From Schistocerca nitens (taxonomy: Eukaryota; Arthropoda; Insecta; Orthoptera; Acrididae), in NCBI RefSeq assembly GCF_023898315.1, contig NC_064615.1:10648501-10712500 (forward strand): 64,000 bases of DNA. The letters are read 5' to 3'. Under the pieces are notes generated by a model. That model did not search any database. It saw nothing but the letters and a program-made list of their open reading frames with translations, and was not told the DNA's origin. Made by a program: the position numbers and the translations under genes. Shown here in pieces: positions 1 through 8,191 of the stretch; position 1 is the stretch's first letter; each line of letters starts with the position of its first letter.

Positions 1-220
1 TGACATGCATTATATAGGAGCTGTGTGTTAATACCAACGATTGAGTGCCATCCCTTTTGCATTACATACTTACAGGCAAATCTGCTCATCGCCTCCAAAG
101 GAAGTTAGGTGTCATATTCACCTTCCTTTTACGATGTATACAACTTTTATGTAAGGTGCGAAATTGACCATTTATTCTGCCACCTTACAATCTGAACCGA
201 TCATTGGCTGAAAATGATTA
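1..220. other. Unassigned left edge
   Basis: No coding region or known repeat is recognised here. The stretch could hold the decayed 5' part of the Tc1-like gene whose 3' part resumes at 3211, because the IS630 element at 223-3208 sits between them. I cannot align it by eye well enough to claim that. Confidence 0.4.
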
Positions 221-334
221 TACAGGGTGATTCAAAAAGAATACCACAACTTTAAAAATGTGTATTTAATGAAAGAAACATAATATAGCCTTCTGTTATA
301 CATCATTACAAAGAGTATTTAAAAAGGTTTTTTT

Positions 335-594
335 TCACTCAAAAACAAGTTCAGAATGTTCAATATGGCCCCCTCCAGACACTCGAGCAATATCAACCCG
401 ATACTCCAACTCGTTCCACACTCTCTGTAGCATATCAGGCGTAACAGTTTGGATAGCTGCTGTTATTTCTCGTTTCAAATCATCAATTGAGGCTGGGAGA
501 GGTGGCCGAAACACCATATCCTTAACATACCCCCATAAGAAAAAATCGGAGGGGGTAAGATCAGGGCTTCTTGGAGGCCAGTGATGAAGTGCTC
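335..594 (-). pseudogene. Same IS630-type transposase, C-terminal part
   Basis: A minus-strand reading from about 590 contains SPDL-like and FLWGYV-like sequence in shifted frames. From 517 it continues MVFRPPLPASIDDLKREI and ends near RVSGGGHIEH. That ending (a WNELEYR-like segment, then GGHIEH) is the usual C-terminus of DUF4817-type IS630 transposases. With the N-terminal part at 597-977 it shows that the catalytic middle of the gene was removed by an internal deletion. Deletion derivatives of this kind keep their TIRs and can be moved only by a transposase supplied elsewhere. Confidence 0.7.
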
Positions 595-596
595 TG

Positions 597-977
597 TCAC
601 GGGCTGCCTGGCGACCGATCCATCGCCTCGGGTAGTTGACGATAAGGTTTCATAACCAACCTTTTTCGTAGGACTCTCCATACAGTTGATTGTGGAATTT
701 GCAGCTCTCTGCTAGCTCTGCGAGTCGATTTTCCTGGGCTGCGAACAAATGCTTGCTGGATGCGTGCTACATTTTCATCACTCGTTCTCGGCCGTCCAGA
801 ACTTTTCCCTTTGCACAAACACCCTTTCTCTGTAAACTGTTTATACCAACGTTTAATACACCACCTATCAGGAGGTTTAACACCATACTTCGTTCGAAAT
901 GCACGCTGAACAACTGTCGTCGATTCACTTCTGCCGTACTCAATAACACAAAAAGCTTTCTGTTGAGCGGTCGGCAT
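597..977 (-). pseudogene. IS630-type transposase, N-terminal helix-turn-helix part
   Basis: The reading starts MPTAQQKAFCVIEYGRS, the typical opening of insect transposases with a DUF4817 helix-turn-helix (about residues 1-60). A second DNA-binding segment follows with a GRPRTSDENVARIQQAF motif (about residues 60-100) and then STVWRVLRKRL. These domains bind the element's TIRs. The catalytic core that should follow is missing: after about residue 115 the reading passes straight into sequence matching the far C-terminus (335-594). The start codon at 977 lies 5 bp from the LINE target duplication at 982-994, so the LINE landed just upstream of the gene. This is a non-functional remnant of a DDE transposase. 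Confidence 0.8.
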
Positions 978-994
978 CTTAGCATCAACTGACG

Positions 995-3038
995 ATACGA
1001 TACGATACGACCCGGGCTTCTGCAGGGGCTCCGCTACCCCTGGATGGCGGAGTGTTAGTAGGCTTGCCCTACTGTGCCTCCAAGTCTTCTCTTATTTGGT
1101 GTGGTTTATTCTTCTCTGTTGATTCGTGTCTTCTGGTGGCCCTTTTCAGGATGTTGAAACTTCTCGGCGTCTGCGCAGCAGACGCTGGGTAGGCCCATGA
1201 CAGGCCGTCTTCTCTGCTCCCGGCGCGGACGGCGTAGGGAGCGCCTTATTTCGACGGCTGCTGAGCAGCCGCCGGTGCGGCGGTCATCACGGCTTCCGCG
1301 ACTCTCTGCAGCGTGTCGGCAAGGTGTGTTACCCTGTCGAGTGCCGCAGAGAGTGCGGAAATTGCTGCAGCCAGCCCGCCTTCTTGCGCAGTTGTAGTGG
1401 CGCCCTGGCTGGTTGCTGCCGGGTGACGTGAGGCGTCCGGCGCGTTACCGCGCCTTTCGCCTCCCGTCGAAGCGTTGTCTTCTCTACGCGCCTTCCCTTG
1501 GACGTGGAAGGCGCGCTGGTCCTCAGGTGTGCGTTCGCGCGCACGTTTTCTGACGCGAGTGCGCCAGCTGCTGTTGCCCCCTTCAGCGGGGCCGGAGTTA
1601 GCTGCATTGGCTGCCGGCGTCTGTCTTGCGCGTGCCGGCCGCCTCGCTTGTTTTGCGCCTGGGCGCGGACGGCGGAGGGAGCGGTCGGCAGTCCTCGTGG
1701 CCTGCTGCCCGTTCTGGCGAGCTATTGCGGCTTTGAAGACTTTGCAGCCGCGGTAGCTCGCCACGTGTGGGCCGCTGCAGTTCGCACACTTGGGCGTGTG
1801 CGACCTCGGTAGCGGACAAAGTCTGCTGGCATGGGCCCCGGCGCACTTCACGCACTTCTCGGGGAAGGAGCAGTGGCGAGCCACGTGCCCCATCCCCTGG
1901 CAGCGGAAGCATTGTACCAGGCCCCTCTTCTGTTTCAAGTTTTCGACGGTGAGCTTAGTGTTGGCCACCCTCGTCACCTGGTAGAGCCGCCTGTTTTCTG
2001 GTGTATCGGTGGCGATAACCAGAAGTGACGGCGACTCCTTGTGGCTGACGTGCGACTTCACGCGCGTCACGTTGCGCACGCTGAAGTCGAGGTCTGTCAG
2101 CTCCTCTCGTAGCAGCTCCGGTTGAGCTGCCATCGGTAGTCCCTTAAAGACAATCTTCAGTAGTCGCTCGGGGACGGCGGCGTGTGTGAACCAGTGGAGG
2201 CCCTGGTTTGACGCCTCGCTCGTCACCTTGATGTAATCTTCTGTGTTGGCGACCTGTAGCCGCACCAGGTTCCCTGCTGCAGCTCGCAAGGTGAAGTCGG
2301 CAGTCGTCCACCTCGAAGACTATGGGCGGCGGCCTCCGGTGTGACCGTCCGGTGGTGGGGACGGCTTCTTCGTCATCATCATCATTTGAACAGCCTGCTT
2401 TGGCGGCGGCCGTGGGCGCCGACCGCTCTGGAGTAGGCTGTTCAGTAGTATTTTCGACCGCAAGTGCCCCGAAGCGGTTTGCGGTCGATGTGGGCGGCGG
2501 TGAGGGCGTCGTCCGTGGTCTGGCCGCACGTTTCGACGTGACGGTCGTCCATGTCGATCCAGCACCGCTGTCGTCTGGTAGGGCGCGCCGTCTGCCCCCG
2601 TTTGTAGAGACAGCGAGCTGCCTCCTCTTCTTTGGCGTCTTTTTGGCGCCGGTAGCTGCGGTGGTGTAGGACCGCTTGCGTAGCCCGCCGTCTGGGAGAT
2701 GCGGTGCGCTGGCTGCCGTCCTTTTCCCGTTCTTCGTGGGCAGGAAATCTGCCAAGTTGACGATAACATCGTCGTCTTCTCCTGACTCGAGGTCCGGGTT
2801 CGAAGGCCGAGTCGTCGTAGACGGCGGGTCAGACGGGGCCGCCGGGGGAGCACGCTCCTCCGGACGGCGGTCTGCCACGCCAACTTCTCCAGTCGTCGTA
2901 CTTGGGGGGCCGGATGGGGCCGTCGACCGAGCGGGCTCGGCCGAACGGCGATCCGCCACACCCATAGCTCTGCTCAACGATCCTCGGAACTCCGGGCGTG
3001 CCCACGACATCTCTGCGCGCTGCCGGAGCGACGACTCG
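995..3038 (-). mobile_element. Jockey-like non-LTR retrotransposon, Gag-only copy
   Basis: A 13-bp target duplication, GCATCAACTGACG, flanks the insert at 982-994 and 3039-3051. The 5' end is at 3038, 28 bp before the gag start codon. The 3' end is at 995 and carries a short ATACG/TACGA repeat instead of poly(A). The body holds one gag-like ORF and about 235 bp of 3' untranslated sequence. No endonuclease or reverse transcriptase is seen. Either this is an internal deletion derivative or it belongs to a family that carries only gag, as HeT-A does in the Jockey clade of Drosophila. Confidence 0.75.
1246..3010 (-). pseudogene. Jockey-clade ORF1 (Gag-like RNA-binding protein), one frameshift
   Basis: The ORF starts at ATG 3010 (MSWARPEFRG) and ends at TAA 1246-1248, about 585 codons in all. 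The first third is low complexity, rich in Pro, Ala, Arg, Ser and Thr. A conserved Gag core follows (VANTEDYIKV ... ERLLKIVFKGLP). Next come three CCHC zinc knuckles: CFRCQGMGHVARHC, CVKCAGAHASRLC and CANCSGPHVASYRGC. The tail is basic and Ala-rich. This layout is typical of Jockey and I-type ORF1 proteins, which bind the element RNA and take it to the nucleus. One frameshift near 2300 separates the first 235 or so codons from the core, so the copy is probably dead. Confidence 0.8.
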
Positions 3039-3210
3039 GCATCAACTGACGCTGACGCCTAGTCAACAGCGCCTCAAGCGAACAAATGTACAACTAAATG
3101 AAACTTTATAGCTCCCTTAATTCGCCGACAGATAGTGCTTAGCTCTGCCTTTTGTCGTTGCAGAGTTTTAAATTCGTAAAGTTGAGGTATTCTGTTTGAA
3201 TCACCCTGTA

Positions 3211-3620
3211 TTCTGCTACTTGGAGACCATTTGCGCCATTTATGGACTTCTTGTTCCCAAACAAGAGTTTTTTATGGATGACAATGGACCATGTCACTGG
3301 GCCACAGTTGTCATGAGTGGCTTGAAGAACATTCTGGACAATTCGAGCGAATTTGTTGCGCACTCAAATCGCCCGACATGAAACCCTTTATGGGACTTGA
3401 TCGAGAGGTCAGTTTGTGGACAAACTCCTCCACCACAACGCTTTCGCAATTATTGATGGCTATAGAGGCAACATGACTCAGTATTTCTGTAGGGGATTCC
3501 AACGACTTGTTGAGTCCATGATGCATCGAGCTTCTGCACTACGCAGGGCAAAAGAAGGGCCGACATCATATTAGGATGTGTCCCATGACTTCCCTCATCT
3601 CAGTGTATCAGTGAACGTTA
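3211..3620 (+). pseudogene. Decayed Tc1-like transposase, C-terminal half
   Basis: The plus strand carries broken Tc1 motifs in order: an RPFAPFMDF-like stretch just after the IS630 right end, MDDNGPCHWATV around 3273-3310 (the second catalytic Asp region, normally DDNARPHRA), and an SPDMNPI-like site near 3370. A weak PTTL..L helix and a CIELLHYAGQ-like end follow. The frame changes several times. The IS630 element at 223-3208 abuts it, so that element may have inserted into this older copy. It is one of the oldest layers in the window. Confidence 0.6.
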
Positions 3621-4218
3621 GGTTTCCACTTGAAACTGAATCCCATAAGCACCACGTAAGTTTAATATGCTCAGAAGGTCTCGGAAGGAGTGGTCAATAT
3701 TCTATGATATGACAAGAACGCTCATTTTAAGCAAAAAATTTCGTATTGACATATGCCCTATCCCGAATGGTTTCCAAGATACAACTCATTTAATGCACAT
3801 TTGTTTTTGGGCTAGTAGCGCGTACGTTTGTGTGTTACCCACCCAATCTCCTTGGCATCTTATTCTAGCCAGTACTACCTCGATGCTTTTAGTCTTTTCG
3901 CATACGGTGAGTCCGCTAAACTCCCAGTTGCTCGTGATGTGTCGTGAGTGCACCGGTGGAAGGGATTGAGAGTGTTTTAGAAGTAAACATCGGTGAACCG
4001 TGTTTGTGCACATACTGGCTACATTAATGAATACCATGCAGGTATGATATATACTCAGTGATGGTAGTGCTCCTAGTATTGTCAAAGAATTCCTGTCGGC
4101 GCTGTAATGTGACGTGTACGATAATGCCTACAGATAATGTTAAAATACGTTTATTCAGTTCACAATTTGCATAATGCATGTTTTAATTGTTACGTACTAA
4201 TGTATATATGTGCTTGTG
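3621..4218. other. No recognisable feature
   Basis: AT-rich sequence. The short ORFs on both strands show no motif or family resemblance that I can defend. Confidence 0.5.
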
Positions 4219-4235
4219 TAAACCTGACAATGTAC

Positions 4236-4643
4236 CATCTATCTATCTATCTATCTAATTGTCTATCTATCTATCTATCGCTTGAGCCTTGTCCCGCAGT
4301 TACGCAGGGTCAGCCATCGTTAATCGTATTTGGCATGTTAATGGTGAAGGGAGGGGGGGCGCGGATGCCCCCCTGTACCCCCTGGGACGGAATTAGCGTA
4401 CCCCAGCTGTCTGCGTCGAGTGTAAGCCATGGAACAGTGCAAAAGTGTTCAGATGTCTGCGAGCCGTGTAACTGAGGCGGAACATGGTGACCAGCCCGGT
4501 ATGCACATAGAGGGATGTGGAAAACCGCCTAAAAACCACATCCAGGCTGGCCGGCACATCGGCTCTCGTCGTTAATCCGCCGGGCGGATTCGATCTGGGG
4601 CCAGAACGCCTACCCGAGTCCAGGAAACAGCGCGTTAGCGGGT
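4236..4643 (-). mobile_element. tRNA-derived SINE with a GATA-repeat tail
   Basis: A 17-bp direct repeat, TAAACCTGACAATGTAC, flanks the unit at 4219-4235 and 4644-4660. On the minus strand the 5' head carries a tRNA B-box-like motif (GATCGAATCC) after a CTGGACTCGGGTAGGCG stretch. The body follows, and the 3' end is a (GATA)n run seen on the plus strand as ATCT repeats at about 4237-4280. The microsatellite is therefore the tail of a retroposed SINE and not an independent repeat. Transcription would be by RNA polymerase III from the internal boxes. The A box looks trimmed, so the copy may be slightly 5'-shortened. Confidence 0.75.
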
Positions 4644-4869
4644 TAAACCTGACAATGTACTGAGTAATAACAAAAAAAAATAATTATGTAGGCCTACATT
4701 GAACGTTTTCTATCTTGGAATATATACAGAATAGGGCAAATATCTACAGGGTGTTACAAAAAGGTACGGCCAAACTTTCAGGAAACACTCCTCACACACA
4801 AAGAAAGAAAATATGTTATGTGGACATGTGTCCGGAAACGCTTACTTTCCATGTTAGAGCTCATTTTAT

Positions 4870-5757
4870 TACTTCTCTTCAAATCACATTAATCATGGAC
4901 TGGAAACACACAGCAACAGAACGTACCAGCGTGACTTCAAACACTTTGTTACAGGAAATGTTCAAAATGTCCTCCGTTAGCGAGGATACATGCATCCACC
5001 CTCCGTCGCACGGAATCCCAGCCGGCCGCGGTGGTCTCGCGGTTCTAGGCGCGCAGTCCGGAACCGTGCGACTGCTACGGTCGCAGGTTCGAATCCTGCC
5101 TCGGGCATGGATGTGTGTGATGTCCTTAGGTTAGTTAGGTTTAAGTAGTTCTAAGTTCTAGGGGACTGATGACCACAGCAGTTGAGTCCCATAGTGCTCA
5201 GAACCATTTGAACCATTTTGAACGGAATCCCTGATGCGCTGATGCAGCCCTGGAGAATGGTGTATTGTATCACAGCTGTCCACAATACGAGCACGAAGAG
5301 TCTCTACATTTGGTACCGGGGTTGCGTAGACAAGAGCTTTCAAATGCCCCCATAAATGAAAGTCAAGAGGGTTGAGGTCGGGAGAGTGTGGAGGCCACGG
5401 AATTGGTCCGCCTCTACCAATCCATCGGTCACTGAATCTGTTGTTGAGAAGCGTACGAACACTTCGACTGAAATGTGCAGGAGCTCCATCGTGCATGAAC
5501 CACATGTTGTGACGTACTTGTAAAGGCACATGTTCTAGCAGCACAGGTAAAGTATCCCGTATGAAATCATGATAACGTGCTCCACTGAGCGTAGGTGGAA
5601 GAACATGGGGCCCAATCAAGACATCACCAACAATGCCTGCCCAAACGTTCACAGAAAATCTGTGTTGATGACGTGATTGCACAATTGCGTGCGGATTCTC
5701 GTCAGCCCACACATGTTGATTGTGAATCGAGGAAGTACAGTACATACTGACGAAACT
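4870..5757 (-). pseudogene. IS630-type transposase (DD41D spacing), N-terminus lost, split by SINE
   Basis: On the minus strand, from about 5745, the reading enters at VWADENPHAIVQSRHQHRF, which lies just after the first catalytic Asp region. It continues VNVWAGIVGDVLIGPHVLP, then MWFMHDGAPAHFSR (second Asp) and SPDLNPLDFHLWGHLK (third Asp). The count between the second and third Asp is 41 residues, as in DD41D (rosa-like) groups. The DNA-binding N-terminus and first Asp are absent, and the right TIR runs directly into the core. After the SINE (5020-5221) the C-terminus resumes near 4999-4950 with VDACILANGGHFEHF. It cannot be active, but the core is well preserved. Confidence 0.75.
5020..5221 (+). 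mobile_element. tRNA-derived SINE, family S1
   Basis: Flanked by the 10-bp duplication ACGGAATCCC (5010-5019, 5222-5231). The head looks like a class II tRNA with a long variable arm: A-box area GCCGGCCGCGGTGGTC and B box GGTTCGAATCC at about 5085-5097. The shared S1 body follows (GATGTCCTTAGGTTAG, then CTAGGGGACTGATGACC, CATAGTGCTCAGAACC and ATTTGAACC). It is inserted in the IS630 transposase gene. Confidence 0.9.
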
Positions 5758-5880
5758 AAAATGAGCTCTAACATAGAAATTAAGCGTTTCCGGACACATG
5801 TCCATATAACATCTTTTCTTTATTTGTGTGTGAGGAATGTTTCCTGAAAGTTTGGCCGTATCTTTTTGTAACACCCTGTA

Positions 5881-6182
5881 TATGAAGGTTTTTGCTTCAA
5901 GTCATCCTTCCTTTCATATCCCTGACTATTGGCTAGTCCTGCTGAGACACCCTGTATAGCAAAATCGAGAATTTAGTCATTCATCTGTAACACTTGGTTA
6001 TGGTGAGATGGTAATATAACATTATCACAAAACGTATTGTTGCATAACAGAATAATTTTATTGTGCAGGCTTAAAAGTTTGTTACAGTCCTAACAGTGAG
6101 TTCGGAACAGAGTGAATTAGCGCTGGGCTGGCGCGCCAATCGTTACGTCAACACGACGTATCATCGACCTCGGAACAGGCCA
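5881..6182. other. No gene; lone TIR-like sequence
   Basis: AT-rich DNA between two elements. GAGACACCCTGTATA near 5943-5957 resembles an IS630 terminal end, but no partner end was found. Confidence 0.4.
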
Positions 6183-6290
6183 GACAGAAGTGCAATTTTT
6201 TTTTCTTTATTGTAATTTTAAGCACCTCATACAAGGCGGGCTGGCAGCAGCATAATACGCTGCTCTTCACCCTTAAGGGGTACAATAATA

Positions 6291-7712
6291 CACTCCTGGA
6301 AATTGAAATAAGAACACCGTGAATTCATTGTCCCAGGAAGGGGAAACTTTATTGACACATTCCTGGGGTCAGATACATCACATGATCACACTGACAGAAC
6401 CACAGGCACATAGACACAGGCAACAGAGCATGCACAATGTCGGCACTAGTACAGTGTATATCCACCTTTCGCAGCAATGCAGGCTGCTATTCTCCCATGG
6501 AGACGATCGTAGAGATGCTGGATGTAGTCCTGTGGAACGGCTTGCCATGCCATTTCCACCTGGCGCCTCAGTTGGACCAGCGTTCGTGCTGGACGTGCAG
6601 ACCGCGTGAGACGACGCTTCATCCAGTCCCAAACATGCTCAATGAGGGACAGATCCGGAGATCTTGCTGGCCAGGGTAGTTGACTTACACCTTCTAGAGC
6701 GCGTTGGGTGGCACGGGATAAATGCGGACGTGCATTGTCCTGTTGGAACAGCAAGTTCCCCTGCCGGTCTAGGAATGGTAGAACGATGGGTTCGATGACG
6801 GTTTGGATGTACCGTGCACTATTCAGTGTCCCCTCGACGATCACCAGTGGTGTACGGCCAGTGTAGGAGATCGCTCCCCACACCATGATGCCGGGTGTTG
6901 GCCCTGTGTGCCTCGGTCGTATGCAGTCCTGATTGTGGCGCTCACCTGCACGGCGCCAAACACGCATACGACCATCATTGGCACCAAGGCAGAAGCGACT
7001 CTCATCGCTGAAGACGACACGTCTCCATTCGTCCCTCCATTCACGCCTGTCGCGACACCACTGGAGGCGGGCTGCACGATGTTGGGGCGTGAGCGGAAGA
7101 CGGCCTAACGGTGTGCGGGACCGTAGCCCAGCTTCATGGAGACGGTTGCGAATGGTCCTCGCCGATACCCCAGGAGCAACAGTGTCCCTAATTTGCTGGG
7201 AAGTGGCGGTGTGGTCCCCTACGGCACTGCGTAGGATCCTACGGTCTTGGCGTGCATCCGTGCGTCGCTGCGGTCCGGTCCCAGGTGGACGGGCACGTGC
7301 ACCTTCCGCCGACCACTGGCGACAACATCGATGTACTGTGGAGACCTCACGCCCCACGTGTTGAGCAATTCGGCGGTACGTCCACCCGGCCTCCCGCATG
7401 CCCACTATACGCCCTCGCTCAAAGTCCGTCAACTGCACATACGGTTCACGTCCACACTGTCGCGGCATGCTACCAGTGTTAAAGACTGCGATGGAGCCCC
7501 GTATGCCACGGCAAACTGGCTGACACTGACGGCGGCGGTGCACAAATGCTGCGCAGCTAGCGCCATTCGACGGTCAACACCGCGGTTCCTGGTGTGTCCG
7601 CTGTGCCGTGCGTGTGATCATTGCTTGTACAGCCCTCTCGCAGTGTCCGGAGCAAGTATGGTGGGTCTGACACACCGGTGTCAATGTGTTCTTTTTTCCA
7701 TTTCCAGGAGTG
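6291..7712 (-). mobile_element. Tc1-like transposon, 1,422 bp, copy 1
   Basis: TIRs of about 27 bp start CACTCCTGGAAAT at 6291 and mirror ATTTCCAGGAGTG ending at 7712. TA lies at 6289-6290 and 7713-7714. The length equals that of the second copy at 42244-43665, and their sequences are almost the same. It is inserted in the 3' untranslated region of the Jockey LINE. Confidence 0.95.
6446..7468 (-). CDS. Tc1-like DDE transposase, intact ORF (340 aa)
   Basis: Cut-and-paste transposase that would bind the element's TIRs and catalyse excision and integration at TA. The start MPRQCGREPYVQLTDF at 7468 is chosen because Tc1 proteins begin just before this helix-turn-helix; a longer upstream frame (to 7543) has no family match. 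Two helix-turn-helix units cover about residues 10-110. The catalytic triad is D155 (FSDESRF), D244 (FQQDNARPH) and E277 (SLIEHVW). The spacing D244-E277 is 32, not the canonical 34. The C-terminus ends IAAKGGYTLY, the normal Tc1 end. One odd residue is L276-region SLIEH where copy 2 has SPIEH. The length is normal for Tc1 (about 340 aa), and no stop or frameshift is seen. Confidence 0.9.
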   Translation of the reverse strand: MPRQCGREPYVQLTDFERGRIVGMREAGWTYRRIAQHVGREVSTVHRCCRQWSAEGARARPPGTGPQRRTDARQDRRILRSAVGDHTATSQQIRDTVAPGVSARTIRNRLHEAGLRSRTPLGRLPLTPQHRAARLQWCRDRREWRDEWRRVVFSDESRFCLGANDGRMRVWRRAGERHNQDCIRPRHTGPTPGIMVWGAISYTGRTPLVIVEGTLNSARYIQTVIEPIVLPFLDRQGNLLFQQDNARPHLSRATQRALEGVSQLPWPARSPDLSLIEHVWDWMKRRLTRSARPARTLVQLRRQVEMAWQAVPQDYIQHLYDRLHGRIAACIAAKGGYTLY

Positions 7713-8191
7713 TACGATATACAGGTGACACAGACAATACAAAAAAATGGCGGGCAAAGAATGTAGATACAAAAACAATAAACACGAAGCCGTTCACGCT
7801 GGACGAAAATGCACTAACACTCGTTGACACGGCGCACAGAAGACGGACGACGGCGACGGCACACGTGAACAGATGAGGCGTGACGACGAAAGAACACTAA
7901 AACAGACGAAGGCACACACACGAGACACTGATGGCGATGATCTCCGGCGCGCGATATGTTCACTGAGCATGTGCGAGTCCGGGGACCTGCCAAGGGAGGA
8001 GGAGGAGGAAGGGGAGGGGGAGAGGGAGAGGGGAGAGCAGAGCAGAGCAGAGATGCCAGGGGCACGGCAGGGAGGGGAAGGGGGAGGGGAAGCCCGGGGG
8101 AAGAGGGGTGGAGGGAGGGGACGGGGGGAAAAGGAAAGAGAAGGGAGGGAGGGTGCCTAAAGGAAAGGACATCGGAAGTGGGGGGGCAGGG

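Larger units (their letters stand above)
223..3208 (-). mobile_element. IS630/Tc1-mariner element with DUF4817-type transposase, split by a LINE
   Basis: The ends form inverted repeats of about 38 bp that start CAGGGTGATTCAAA at 223 and mirror GAATCACCCTG ending at 3208. Each end is flanked by TA, the usual Tc1/mariner target (221-222 and 3209-3210). Without the inserted LINE (995-3038) and its 13-bp duplication the element is about 0.93 kb. That is short for an autonomous member and fits the gap seen in its transposase. The transposase runs on the minus strand, with its start codon just inside the LINE insertion point. Confidence 0.85.
4747..5878 (-). mobile_element. IS630/Tc1-mariner element with ~120-bp TIRs, internally deleted
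   Basis: The left end starts CAGGGTGTTACAAAAAGG at 4747 and the right end mirrors it up to 5878. TA flanks both ends (4745-4746, 5879-5880). The inverted similarity runs about 120 bp on each side (4747-4868 and 5757-5878), longer than the 20-40 bp usual for mariner. A SINE (5020-5221) with its own 10-bp duplication interrupts the 3' part of the transposase gene. Without the SINE the element is about 0.9 kb. Confidence 0.85.

Noticed and set aside
2322-3062. Plus-strand ORFs 2322-2669 and 2676-3062
   Set aside because: They are antisense to the GC-rich gag ORF, with no homology of their own.
4237-4280. Independent ATCT microsatellite
   Set aside because: It lies within the 17-bp duplication as the tail of a SINE.
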